A stretch of DNA of 64,000 nucleotides, taken from positions 23,368,001 to 23,432,000 of the forward strand of contig CANTUQ010000055.1 of NCBI GenBank assembly GCA_947683425.1, given 5' to 3'. The notes below the pieces were generated by a model that did no database searches, was not told the origin of the DNA, and worked only from the letters and a program-made list of their open reading frames with translations. This DNA is from Excoecaria cochinchinensis. Its lineage: Eukaryota; Streptophyta; Magnoliopsida; Malpighiales; Euphorbiaceae. Shown here piece by piece: positions 22,140-33,609 of the stretch; within the stretch, counting starts at the first letter, position 1, and every line of letters begins with the position of its first letter. A program made the position numbers and the translations under genes.

Positions 22140-22741
22140 TGATAAGACGGAGAATGTCTTTATCTAGAAGAGAAAAAGAGCCGATCAGAAGTTTCAAGTA
22201 ATATAGAAGGAGAGCCGGTTGGAAGATTAAGACCTGCAAGAAAGAATGCCCGGTCGGTCCAGGCATGAGCACTCCGAAGCTTAAGTTAGTAGCTTTCTAG
22301 AGAGAGAATACTTAGAGAGAGAGTCTCAGAGATTTGATACCTGGTGCCACTATTTGTTGGGCTATTTATAAGAGATAAGAGAGGTGCATTTGAGTGCCTA
22401 GGGAGTGATAACTGGCAGTCAAAGTTGGTGAGCGGCGAAGCGACAGGGAGCAGGTAAAGGGTATGGTGCTGCCTTGTGTCAGTGGGTTTATTGGATGTGT
22501 TATCACATCAATCCGATCAGACGTAGTGCTGCCTTCATGCTCAGGCTTTGTGCTCTTTGCTAATGGGTTTTGGGCCCTGCTAGGTGGATTGGGCCGACTG
22601 AATGGGCCTCTTTGCAAATGTCACTTATGTAGTTATCACTACCAAATCGGACCAAAATATTTTTGAGGATAGAGAGGAAATTAGGAAAATAAATTTCCTT
22701 TGCTTTCCTCCGATAATCTTTTGTATTTTACAAAGCCAACA
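22140..22741 (-). mobile_element. 5' LTR of Tat element I (602 bp)
   Basis: On the minus strand it starts TGTTGGCTTTG (22741) and ends CTTATCA (22140) at the primer site. A TATA box TATAAATAGC lies at 22361-22370 (minus), about 220 bases before the LTR end, followed by a CT-rich leader. The matching 3' LTR is not found; the element's left end is fused to LTR G' remains near 16110-16270. Confidence 0.75.
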
Positions 22742-22826
22742 ATGGAAAGTATGATGAGTTTTGCTTACTTTTTATTCAATTACTCTCAATTTTACTGATC
22801 CAAACAAATGCTAAAACTAAGCCTAT
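22742..22826. other. Short host spacer with target site CCTAT
   Basis: 85 bases between the Tat LTR and solo LTR E1. The last five (22822-22826, CCTAT) are the left copy of the E1 target duplication. Confidence 0.7.
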
Positions 22827-25800
22827 TGTAATGGCCCCAATACCGGGTTAACCGTGAATAATATTTTCCGATGGTAAATAGTATTTTCAAATATACCTAG
22901 AGGTGAAAAATATTTTATTTGACTATCAAAAAATATTAGTTATGATGAACATGAGATTAAAATTTGGAGTGAAATGGAGGTCAAATAGGCATCCAAAAGT
23001 CGAAAATACGAAAAAGTAACGGTTCGGTTCAAATAGTAACTAGTTTGACCAAAAGTTTGACCGAACTTTTAAAAATAGTAAATGGGCTCCCAAAATCACC
23101 AAATATTACAGATTGGTTTAAAATAATATTTAGAATTTTTTGATAGTAAAAAGGAAATTTTTTGGTAACACCGGTAATTATTGGATCGGATCGAAAACGG
23201 ACTCCGATTGGGATGAAATTTTGGGTACAGTCTAATTTTTACATGTTATGAATTATAAAATCAAATTTGAGAGGAATTGGATTTGGAAAATAAGAAAACC
23301 ACAAAAAAATTGCATTATGGGCCTAAAATTGCATGTTGGGCTTGTGAGAGTGGGCCTAAGGTTGGACTAAAGCCCAACCCATTTAGACCACCATAAATAG
23401 CCTTTACGAGGCAGATTTAGGGAGGTAGAAGCCTTACCTCCTCCAGCCTCTCCCTCTCCCTCTTCGGCCGAGACCTCCTCCTCTCCTCCTCTCTCAATTT
23501 CTTCAACTTTCCTTTAAATTTCTCACCAAATCCAACCATTCAAAGTGAATTCAGCCTCTCTACATGAACTTTAGGGTCCCTAGTCGATGATTTGAGTAAA
23601 ATAAGTGCATGAAATTAAGGGATAAAGTGAAAAGCCTGAAATTGGGTAAGTAAAATTAAAGTTTTAAATTTAGTTTAAGGGTGCCTAGATTTCATTTATG
23701 AAGTTATTTTGAGCAAAAGAGAACAAAGACTTAGTGGAAAATTGATGTGTATATTCGGCCCTATGTAGAAACTCAAGGAGGTGTGCAAGCTTCCAAAGGG
23801 AAGGGTAAGGAAAAAGAAGTCTAGGAAGGGCTAAGTAAGTGTATAAGGTTTATGGCTATGAAATCTTTCAATTTCCTTTGAAATTTGATGTGTTTACATT
23901 ATGTAATTTGAGGAAACTTGTGCTAAATGCATGTGTATGTGAATACAAGCTTAAAAAAGTGATTAAGGGTCTTAGAAATGACATTTAGAATGCCTAATTA
24001 TAATGAAAAGAATTTGTAAGGTAATGAACTTACCTTGGCCGAATGAAACCCTAGTATATTTTGGGTATACTTGAAGTTTAATGGCATAAATTGAATGTAG
24101 ACATGAAAAGAAGTGTCCAAGAATTTAATTAAAATTTTTGGAATATGTGTGAATATTTTAAAGAATAAAGTTACATTATATTTAATGTAGAAATCATATT
24201 ATGATGAGATAATTCATAGAATGTGCATAAATGTTGAAAATGTTGATTAACTGGTGTACTAAAATGAATATGAAGTAAAAAAAATGCAAACATAAATGAA
24301 AGTGTTAAAAGGTGAAACTTTAATTAAGATAATTGAGTAAATGTTGCCCTTAGTAGTGGTCTGACAATCCAAATCTAGCTTAGAATATGTTTGGCTAGCC
24401 ATAGGGACACCCATACCGCGATGCGAGTCATGACGACTTGCTTTACTATGGCAGATTCGCGATGGTCGCCCATAGTACATTATCATATGTCATATGTTAT
24501 ACGTCACATGTCATACGTTCAGTAAAAATGGTGGAGTGGTCCTTTGAAATTATTCCCCAGTACAGTGCAGTGGACCTATAGGGTCCACGTCCCATATATC
24601 CGATCTGAAAATTTCTACCAGGATTATATTAGGGGCATAATGTAAAAATTGCATAAAAATGTAAAAAGAAAGGTGAAAATAAGAATTACAGTGAAAAATG
24701 ACTCAAATGAAAAAAAATAAAAAGTTTAGGGGTAAAATGGTAATTTACCAAAAATAATGGGTTAAATGGGTAAAAATGACAAATTATTGAATAAACGGGT
24801 CAAAAATAAAATTTAGTAATTTCGGAGGACTAAAACGTAATTTGGCATGAAAACGATAAAACAGGGACTAATTGGTAATTTGCATATCAAATAATGGATT
24901 AAAGTGAAAATTAAGTGAAAAGTATAATTAAAACGATAAATGTGAAAAGAATGCAAAGTATAAGGACCAAAATGTAATTTATCGTGAAAGTGTCAAATTG
25001 AGGACTAAAATGTAATTTATGGGTTAAGAAATGATTTAGATGAAAAATAGGTGTACATAATGGCATTTTGGTAAATTAATGGTGAATAAGGACAAAATTG
25101 TAATTAATCAGAAAGTTTATGACTAAAGCGAAATTTTACTATAGTAATGGTATTTAAGAGAATAAAATGAATAGTGAAGTGACAATAGTGTTTATATGCA
25201 TAATTAATGAATTTTGCATGTTTAATGCATGTGTTTATAATAATGGAAATTTATAGATTTATAGCCACCACTGAGCATGTAGCGTTTACTACGTGTAGGT
25301 CTTAGCTTATGAGCGGAGCAAGGCATACATGAGATCTTGGTCCCGAAGAAGAATGAAAAGAAGGAAGAGTTTTGAGTGGCATGTATATGTATATAAATAT
25401 GTATATGGGTATATGTGTACTTGTGTTTATGTGTATATGTATATATGTAGCTGACTTTGGAAGTTAAGTTGGAAACGTATAATGGATTTAAGTATGAATA
25501 TGTACATATATGTGTAATGACTTGTGTTATGAGATTTGCCATGGAATGTATGAAATGGATAAATATTGTATTGTTATTAAATTGTTGTGCTCCTCGGGGT
25601 TGTGGAATTGTTTGCCGTGCAGGTTGGGTAGGTTAAGTTTTAAAATGTTATGCTGCCGAAAATTTTACCAAATGAATAGTGAAATTGGACAGTTATAAGT
25701 ATATTGGCAAACTAACTTGCAAACGACAATTAATAAAAAGATTTGTAATTAAGTGAACATTATTATATTGGTTAAGTAATTGAAATTTTTTTTCTAGTAA

Positions 25801-25842
25801 TCGCTTAACATCGTAAATAATTGGTATAGTAAGGGTGTCACA
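22827..25842 (+). mobile_element. Solo LTR E1 (3.0 kb) with perfect target duplication
   Basis: It starts TGTAATGGCCCC and ends GGGTGTCACA, flanked by CCTAT at 22822-22826 and 25843-25847. There is no primer site, polypurine tract or coding sequence inside, so it is a solo LTR left by recombination between two LTRs. It has a CT-rich leader (about 23430-23530), the block GGCTAGCCATAGGGACACC (about 24394), and CCACTGAGC ... GTGTAGGT near 25266. The last two match landmarks in LTRs E3 (35700, 36515) and, more weakly, E2 and the B family. Confidence 0.88.
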
Positions 25843-25847
25843 CCTAT

Positions 25848-26796
25848 CCCGATCTGCCGACCTCTGTTTGTGTCTTCTCGCTGCTTATTGTCAATATTTG
25901 ATCTTTCTGTTTCGATTTTTGATTCGGTAATATTACTTTTTTCCGTGATTTGTGGCTTCTTGGGTTATTAATTTGATTGTGGGTGTTTGGATTCTAGGTT
26001 TTGTTTTGGAGGCTTGCTAAAGAAAGGTTTAGAGTTTTTCTTATCGAAATTTATTCATATCAGTGAGTTCTTGGTTTTACAAGTTCTTGGTTTCACGTTA
26101 TTAATATTTTTTTTAATGATATTTCTGTTTTTACAAGTTAATTATTGTGTTTGAATGTTTTGTAGTTTTTTTTTTTTTGTTTTAGTATGTCTCTTCAACT
26201 CTAGCATTTTGATCTTCAAGTTGATATTTCCATATGCTGGAAATATGTTCTGGTTTTAACAATTCTATTTGTTTTTCTTAGCTGTTTATAAATCAAAATT
26301 GCAATCTAGAACAATACATTTTGTTCTGATCTAGTCATAATGGACAAAAATAAAGGTTGTTGATTGAATTATAGTTAAAAGAAAAAGGAAATCAGTTGAA
26401 TGATTTGTAATTTTCTACGTCACGGCATTGAGAAGATGTTAAATGAGATTGAATTCATATTTTGATCTCTTTTCTCTCTCTTTGTTTCTTGTAAGAAAAC
26501 AGGATCCATTGGCATTTGGCGAACAAATGGGTGAAAATAGTTACCAAGTAGGAGCAATGATTTGAATTAGCGAAGAAATGAGTAAATATAAATTTATTTG
26601 AGAGAAATTAATTGGTGATAGAAATGGCTGAAAAATCTCGCAGAATGTTTGGTGTTTCAATAAATTTAGGTTTAGTTAAGTACTTAATTGGATACCTCTA
26701 TTTGTTTTTTATTTTCTTGACTTAAAGTTTTCTAACTTGCTATTTTCCCAGAACTTGTGAAAAGCTTCCGAATTCTCCAATCACAGAGTCTATATA
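25848..26796. other. Unassigned T-rich DNA left of the CACTA element
   Basis: The composition (gtttgtgtcttctcgctgct, long T runs, tttctctctctttgtttcttg) resembles plant 5' UTR or intron sequence on the plus strand. No open frame or recognised protein is seen. It could be part of a host gene into which solo LTR E1 and the CACTA element inserted. Confidence 0.35.
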
Positions 26797-27329
26797 TCTC
26801 ACTACAAGAAAATACAAAATTAGCGATGTAAAAACAATTTCGTCACTATTTATCGACAAAAAAACTATTCATTGATGGAACCAAACTTCCATCGCTAAAA
26901 ATGGCGCGACAAATTCCCTCCAAATTTAACGACAGAAATTAGCGACGAAAATTTTTTTTGTCGCTAAATGTGGTGCCAAAGGACGGATTTTATCGACGAA
27001 AGATAATTTTTGTCGCTATATTTAGCGACGAAAACAGATTCTGTCGCAAAAAAAATCTAAAAAAAATTATTAATTAAAATTAGCGACGGAAATAAAATTC
27101 GCTATACTTGGCGAAGGAAATTAAATTCTGTCGCTATATTTGACGATGAAAATTAAATTTCGACGTCAAAAAAATATAACATTAATCTTAATTTAATTTA
27201 ATGATGGAAAAATTTATCCGTCACTAAATTTAGCTATGGAAATTTGAATCCGTAGCTAAAAAATTTTGAAAAATTATTATTTTAATTTAGCGACGAAAAA
27301 TTATTCCATCGCTATCTAAATGTCTTATA

Positions 27330-27665
27330 TATACATTTCCCTTTTCTCTTTCCTCTCTCCTCTTTCTGCCTCACCCTCTCTCCCGCTGCAGCTCCGGCAT
27401 GGTCCTCTCGATGCCGATCTGAACTCCCCCCTTCCCTCCGGCATCGATCTCCCCTCCCCTCTTCCCCCTTTCCTCCCTTTCCCCCCGATCTCCCCTCCCC
27501 TGTTTTCCTTCCTGTGCGTCGACCCATTCCGCTCACCGGTGTCCTCCTCCCTTTCCGTGTGGTTCTCCGCCTCCCTTGCCGTGCCACTGCTGCTCGTCGG
27601 CTCACCCTCCCTTGCCGTGCTGGCGCTGCTCCCTTTCCTCCCTTGCCGTGGTACTCTGCGTGAGG
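27330..27665 (+). promoter_or_regulatory. CT-rich leader inside the CACTA element
   Basis: A sharply GC- and pyrimidine-rich block (ctctctcccgctgcagctcc, repeats of cctcccttgccgtg) lies between the subterminal repeats and the ATT array and ends at gtgaggtaagtg, a good 5' splice site. I read it as the transcribed leader exon of the element, or possibly captured host DNA. The open frames across it have no recognisable content. Confidence 0.4.
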
Positions 27666-27710
27666 TAAGTGTTTTATGCTTTCTTTCTTTTTTTTTTTAA
27701 TTGTAAATTT

Positions 27711-27752
27711 AATTATTATTATTATTATTATTATTCTTAAATAGTTATGTTA

Positions 27753-27796
<44 letters not shown>

Positions 27797-27847
27797 ATAG
27801 TTATGTTAATTATTATTATTATTATTAAATAATAATGTTAACAATTA

Positions 27848-27882
<35 letters not shown>

Positions 27883-27936
27883 ATAATAATCTGAATAAAT
27901 TATTATTATTATGATTATTATTATTATTTAATAATG

Positions 27937-27978
<42 letters not shown>

Positions 27979-28063
27979 ATAATAATATTAATAATTTTTT
28001 CAAGAATATTATTAGTATTATTATTATTAATCAATAATAAAATCTGCAAATTTGAGGAATTAA

Positions 28064-28097
<34 letters not shown>

Positions 28098-28108
28098 GTA
28101 ATGATGAT
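27711..28108. repeat. ATT trinucleotide microsatellite (interrupted)
   Basis: Several long (ATT)n runs separated by short spacers such as aaatagttatgtta, which is itself repeated. They lie within what is probably an intron of the CACTA transposase gene. Confidence 0.9.
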
Positions 28109-28399
28109 GATTATTATATGATAAGTTTTGTTTTTATTTTGATTTAGCAAATTAAATGGCATTACTAAATTTAACATGGCCATCATTTGCCTCAAATAAT
28201 TTTGTATTAGATTTTATTCAATAAATTAGTATTGGATTGAATCTAAATGATTAAATTGGTATCCACCCATTTTTGTATTATGTTAGGACTTTATTAGAGC
28301 TTGACATTGCATCTTGTATGGCATTTTTTAATTTGTAACTAGATATCGTTAATTCTAACTACGTAGTCACTTTGTTTATATAACAGTTTTGCAATAATT

Positions 28400-29250
28400 A
28401 TGAATAACGTTGATAGATCTTGGATGTATAGAAGAAAAACACCCGATGGATATATTAATCTTGAATTTGTTGAAGGAGTTCAGTTATTTATAGAATATGC
28501 AAGTTCTCAACCTGTATACATGGACGGCATAAAAATTAGATATCCATGTAAAAAGTGCAAACACATTAGTTATTTTCCTGTTGATGAAGTATATTTCCAT
28601 TTGCTAAGAAAATGATTTGTTCCAAATTATTTTGAGTGGACACGACATGGTAAACCATCAATTTGTAGCACCTTGATGGGCAATGTGGGTAACATGTCCG
28701 TAAATGTGGGTAAAGTTGAAGGAGGGGGTGAATTTATGACACATGATGTAGGTGTTACTGATAATCCGTACGTCCAAATGATTTATGAAGCATCTGAACG
28801 TGATTTTAGGGAAAATATACCTCATGTCGAAGAACCCAATGCCAATGCGATAAAATTCTATGACTTACTAAATTCAGCCGATCAAGAATTATGGCCAGGC
28901 TGTGATAACATGACTCAGTTTTCTTTGGTCGCTCGAATATTGAATATAAAATATGAAGGTAATATTTTTGATCGAAGTTTTGATAAAATTCTTGCTTGGT
29001 ACAATGAATCTTTGCCTCCTGACCATAAAATGGTTGATAATTTTTACAATATGAAGAAACTGATTAGAGGTCTAGATTTGCCTGTCGAGAAAATTGACTA
29101 TTGTATGTTGTTTAGGGGAGATGACATGGATTTACAAGATTGCAAATTTTGGAGTCAACTTAGGTACAAATCCAAAAATTGTACTAAGAAGCAGAAATTG
29201 GTACCTTGGAAGCATATGTATTATTTTTTGCTAACCCCGAGACTGTAGAG
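28400..29250 (+). pseudogene. CACTA transposase (TNP2-like) N-terminal part
   Basis: It opens MNNVDRSWMYRRKTPDGYI, then F-EGVQLFIEYA and KIRYPCKKCKH, the transposase-associated N-terminal domain with its Cys pair. An in-frame TGA (about 28616) interrupts before FVPNYFEWTRHGKP. The frame resumes with NAIKFYDLLNSADQELWPGC, LNIKYEGNIF, LPPDHKMVDNFYNMKKLIRG and MYYFLLTPRL. All of these are conserved blocks of the TNP2 family upstream of the catalytic core. After about 29250 the frame collapses into stops and the catalytic half is deleted. It is not functional. Confidence 0.85.
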
Positions 29251-30097
29251 ACTATATGCATATGAGATTACTGCACCTCAACACTAACACACGATGGAAT
29301 AATGAGCCATCCATCGGATGTAGTCGCATAGAAACATTTCAATAACATCCATCCTAATTTTACTGCTGAACCTCCAAATGTTCGGCGGTGTTTGAGCACT
29401 GACGGGCTCAATGGCAAGGTGCACTTGACTTCATATCTAAACTATGCAATGAGATAGCTAATTTGAAGGGTATACTCGAATCATCATCGCACCAGTCTGA
29501 TCGTGCACGTCAACTGCCGCCACCACCACCACCATCAGCTTAGTTAGGATTTTGTAATAGATATACATTACTATTATGTCCTTTAAATAATTATTAACTA
29601 TATACTGAGTACAATTTAAATTATATTATATTATTTTTGAATATTAAAATTTTGATATTATCTTAATCTTTTCATTATTTAGATATTAATATTATAGGTT
29701 ATAATGTTATAAGGTTTAAAAATTAATTAAAAAAATTAATATTTTTCGACGAAAAAAAATTTCTGTAGGCAATTTTGCCTACGAAATTCTGCTTTCCATC
29801 AGCAAATTTGCCGACGAAAAACTCATTACTGTTAGCAAAATTGCCGACAAAAATGAGTTTTTTGTAGGTGATTTTGGATACCGAATTTTTTTTTCGTCCG
29901 TAAATTTAACGATGGAAAATATTTTCGATCGCCAAAATTGCCTACGGAAAGCCTATTTCCGTCGGGAAATTTGCCAAATTTTGCCTACGCGTTAATTACT
30001 GACGGAATTATTTTTCGTCGATAATTGAATTTCCTGACGAAAAATCCTTACTTTCTATCGGGAATTTCCGTTAAGAAATTCTGATTTTATTGTAGTG

Positions 30098-30834
30098 TCT
30101 TATTATTGCTATATGATTTTGCGAGCTTGATAACTATTTACTGTGATTTGATCACACTTGCAAGTTGTTGTGCTTTCTGATAATAAATGTAATTCTTAAC
30201 TCTATTATTATATAATATATGCACGTTTAAACAAAAATTTCTTTTGAGTAGTCAGTATGAGTATGCATTATTAGTGTGAGCTACACAATAAAATGAAGCC
30301 TATGGATTCTTGTTTGTTGATGTGTAAAGAAATTTCTCATTGTTAGTTGTATTATAAAATAAGTTTTAATTTAGTAAAGGTTATTTATATTTTAGGAATT
30401 GTATTCCATCTATTCACATATATTTTTAAAAAAATAACATACTAAAATGCAATATATCTCTATTTTTTCTCTTTTTGTTATAACTTTTGTTATTTATTTA
30501 ATTACAAAAAGTATGTGTAGCTTTCCTGGACGAATTAATAATAGGAAATTAAAAAAAATATCTTACGTTTGATCTATTGGACTCAATTAATTCTTTATTT
30601 AGGTATATCTTCAAGATATGTTGGGATTTGGGAAAGCTAAAAATGTCCACACATAAAGAGATCCCAGAGTTTTGTCTCTTTCAAGACTCGAGACTAATGA
30701 ACTATTTTGTTGCAAACATACCTTGTAGATATCTTTAGTACTTGAAGGAATGGATTAAATACTTAATTTGGTTTATTCTCATTAGTTTTCTTTAAATTAA
30801 AATATACATAATTTTTCTTTGCTTAAATTTCTAG
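30098..30834. other. Unassigned AT-rich DNA between CACTA and hAT remains
   Basis: No coding sequence or repeat structure is seen. It continues the host or hAT-element sequence interrupted by the CACTA insertion; the right part may be the 5' leader of the hAT gene. Confidence 0.4.
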
Positions 30835-32202
30835 ATGTCTCAATTAAATGAAATTGAGTTGGATGAAGACATTGTCTCAGCAAAACCATTTAAGATGCCT
30901 GCTACGCATGAGCATGAGGCCCATACGAGTAAGGAGTCAAGCACTCCTATAGTGGTCTCAAAAAAAAAAAAGGGGACCCCTACAAAGATATGTTTTTTGG
31001 GATTATTTCATGCAAATTTATGATGTACAAGGCATCAAGAAAGGCAAGTGTATTCATTATGCAAAAGAATTTTATTGTCATCCAAAAAAGCATGGTACCA
31101 CTACACTTAAGAACCATATGACAAATTGTAAAATGCACCTACAAGGTGTAGAAACAAGACAAACATAATTGTCTTTACAACCAACTTCTACCGTTGATGG
31201 TAGCTCCACTGGAACATTAACTGATTGGAAATTTGATCGCGGAAAAGTGTCTTGCTTTGATGATTATACTTGATGACCTTCCATTTAGTTTTGTTGAGGG
31301 AGAAGGATTTAGGAAGTTCGTAGCTAGTTTATGTTCTTGGTTCAAAATGCCATCTAGATGGATTGTGACAAGTGATGCTAACCAATTATTTATTGATGAG
31401 AAAAAAAAATTGAAAGAATTTATTAATGAGCATGCTCAATCTGTTTGTATAACTACTAATACATGAACCTCAGTATAGAATATCAATTACATGTATGTGA
31501 CTATTCATTTCATCAACAATCATTTGAAGTTACAAAAAAAATTGTGAATTTTTGTTCAATTGGTAGTCATAGGGGTGAGATGCTTGCTCAAGATCTTGAA
31601 AATGTTTCAAGGAGTGGGGAATTTATGATAAAGTGTTTTGCATTACAGCTAATAGTGCAAAAATAAATGATAAGATGGTTGCAACTTTAAAAAATAAGTT
31701 CATTACAAAAGGGATTATTATTTTTGAAGGTAAATACCTTCATATGAGATGCATTGCGCACATATTTAATATTGTTGTGCAAGAAGGATTGAAAGAGGTT
31801 GACCTTTCTATTAAAAGGGTTGGGAATGCTTGTAAATTTATCAGATCATCACCTGCTAGATTAAAGAGATTTAAGGAATGTTACATGGCTGAGGGAGTTG
31901 AATGTTCAAATTCATTGTATTTAGATTTGGTAACTAGATGGAACTCCATATATTTGATGTTAAGTGCTACACTTAAATATGAAAAGGTATTTGATGTTTA
32001 TGAGACTGTGGATCCACACTTAAAAATTGAATTGGACTCATGGATGACTACTAGTTTGGGCAAAGCACCTACTTGGGTTAATTGGCAAGTGGTAGATAGA
32101 ATTAGAAACATGTTGAAACAATTTTATGCAGCTATCTTATGCATTTCTAGTTCCACTTATATTACATCTAACGTATACCGGACTGAAATTAATGATTTGT
32201 AT
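30835..32202 (+). pseudogene. hAT transposase with BED zinc finger, degraded
   Basis: A decayed transposase of the plant BED-finger hAT (Ac/RICESLEEPER) family. It begins MSQLNEIELDEDIV. A shift then gives the BED region WDYFMQIYDVQG, KGKC and HGTTTLKNHMTNC, where the second metal ligand is lost (C-x-x-H). Further on are KCLALMIILDDLPFSFVEGE, YLHMRCIAHIFNIVVQEGL, SPARLKRFKECYMA, LVTRWNSIYLM and FDVYETVDPHL, typical blocks of the RNase H-like core. At least three frame changes separate them. The C-terminal dimerisation domain is absent; the sequence breaks at an LTR at 32203. Terminal inverted repeats could not be found. Confidence 0.85.
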
Positions 32203-33609
32203 TGTAACACTTCAAATTTTGCATTAGTTAATTGTAACTTTTAGACAGAAAAATGATACTAATAAAGAAATTTATTAAGACAAGTATTGATACTATTTTC
32301 AGGTTTATGAATTAATATATTTTCTGACTAAATGAATTAAATACATGAATGAGTAACTAAATTAAAATAAAAAATATATATAAATAAAACTTTCTTATTA
32401 GTTCTTGAATTTCCTAGAAAAAAGATGCTGAAAAGGGGAAAACGCAAAAATAGCTAGAAAAAAAGGGAACATGGAACTAGGGAGAGAGAGAGAGAGCGTG
32501 ACGGGGAGGCAGGAGAGAACTTTCACCTGTGCCGGTGACACCTTGATGTTTCCCTGCTGCAACAACTAACTATGCCGCTAGCTCCTCTGTGCTCAGCCAC
32601 CGCTCACCGCCGCCATCTCTGCCTCCATTTTTTTTTTGTAATTTCTCTCCTTTTAGAAGGCTTATGGGGGTGAGGTGAGTTTCCCAATGTCCCTCGATTG
32701 TCCTCAATTGCCAATAATGAATAGATCGAAGAGGAGTGTGCCGAGACCTTCTAACGCAGATTTTGATTAAATGACACGACATTTGGGCGCATGACCACCA
32801 ACAGCCAATTCCAAATGCTCAGAGCTTCACATCAGCAGTGAAGGTGCATCTCCGACAAAGCTCCAACGACCATTGACCGGCAAAAGAGATTTGACCACGA
32901 TAGAATTGAGCTAGAATTATAGGAATTTGGCTCCAAAACTTGTGTGATTTTTCCTTCTCTTCCTTTGATATCTTTTAATGCTTTATCTCTTCTCAATTTG
33001 GCCCTCACAACAGAATTATCCACTCAAAATCATTAGAAAATTCTCATTACCACAATTCTTAATTTTATAATTGCTCTATTATTTATATTAAAGAAGAAGA
33101 TGAGGAATTCAAAAAACAAAAAAAAAAACTTACTAATTTCAAGTAAATCACACACATAAAACCCAATTTCCTTTCAATCCTCACTTAATCATGCACCATG
33201 GATGAGCTACAGACTAAACCAAGAGGAAGATGGAGAGGACGCTGGAATTTTCCAAAGCTCTCTTTCCTCTGCCGACCTCTTCTCTTTAAATACTCCTCCA
33301 ATTTCTACTTTTAAGTGTTAAATTATGATTGGCTAATAAAAGAAAATTACCAAATAATCCTTCTTTCCACTTTCATTTCTTACATTTACCTCTTAATTAA
33401 TTTTTACTTAACATTGGCCCACTAAAGTAATTCATTTATTATAATTCAAGTCATAATTAACAATTTTCAACTTGCCACCCTTACCGAAATTTTTGCAACA
33501 ATACTGATTACATCCTTTCCGATACTTTGATCACTTATTTACACATTTTAATTTCCAATCCACCCTGAACATGCATTAATATTGTTAGGGTGCATTTTGG
33601 GTTGTTACA
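32203..33609 (-). mobile_element. Gypsy LTR G (1.4 kb, minus strand)
   Basis: On the minus strand it starts TGTAACAACCCAAAATGC (33609) and ends AAGTGTTACA (32203). TATTTAAAG (33284-33292) is a plausible TATA box. The start is nearly the same as LTR G' at 16108. No flanking duplication is seen (TGTAT against TAACT), so it may be rearranged or not a simple solo insertion. It truncates the hAT pseudogene on its left. The frames at 32570-33023 look like leader sequence and not genes. Confidence 0.6.

Larger units (their letters stand above)
26800..30097 (+). mobile_element. CACTA (En/Spm-type) transposon, 3.3 kb
   Basis: It starts CACTACAAGAAAATACAAAA and ends TTTTATTGTAGTG, with an identical 3-bp duplication TCT at 26797-26799 and 30098-30100, the size made by CACTA transposases. 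Subterminal regions (26826-27315 and 29745-30085) carry many copies of an AGCGACGAAA-like motif and its complement, the expected transposase-binding repeats. The motif shades to TTGCCGACGAAA/TTTTGCCTACG on the right. Inside are a CT-rich leader, an ATT microsatellite and remains of a TNP2-type transposase. At 3.3 kb it is a deletion derivative. Confidence 0.9.

Noticed and set aside
27312..27700. Open frames of 97 and 126 residues on opposite strands
   Set aside because: Low-complexity CT/GA-rich leader sequence in the CACTA element with no recognisable protein.
32203..33609. Simple solo LTR with target duplication
   Set aside because: Borders look like LTR ends, but the flanks TGTAT and TAACT do not match, so a clean solo insertion is not claimed.
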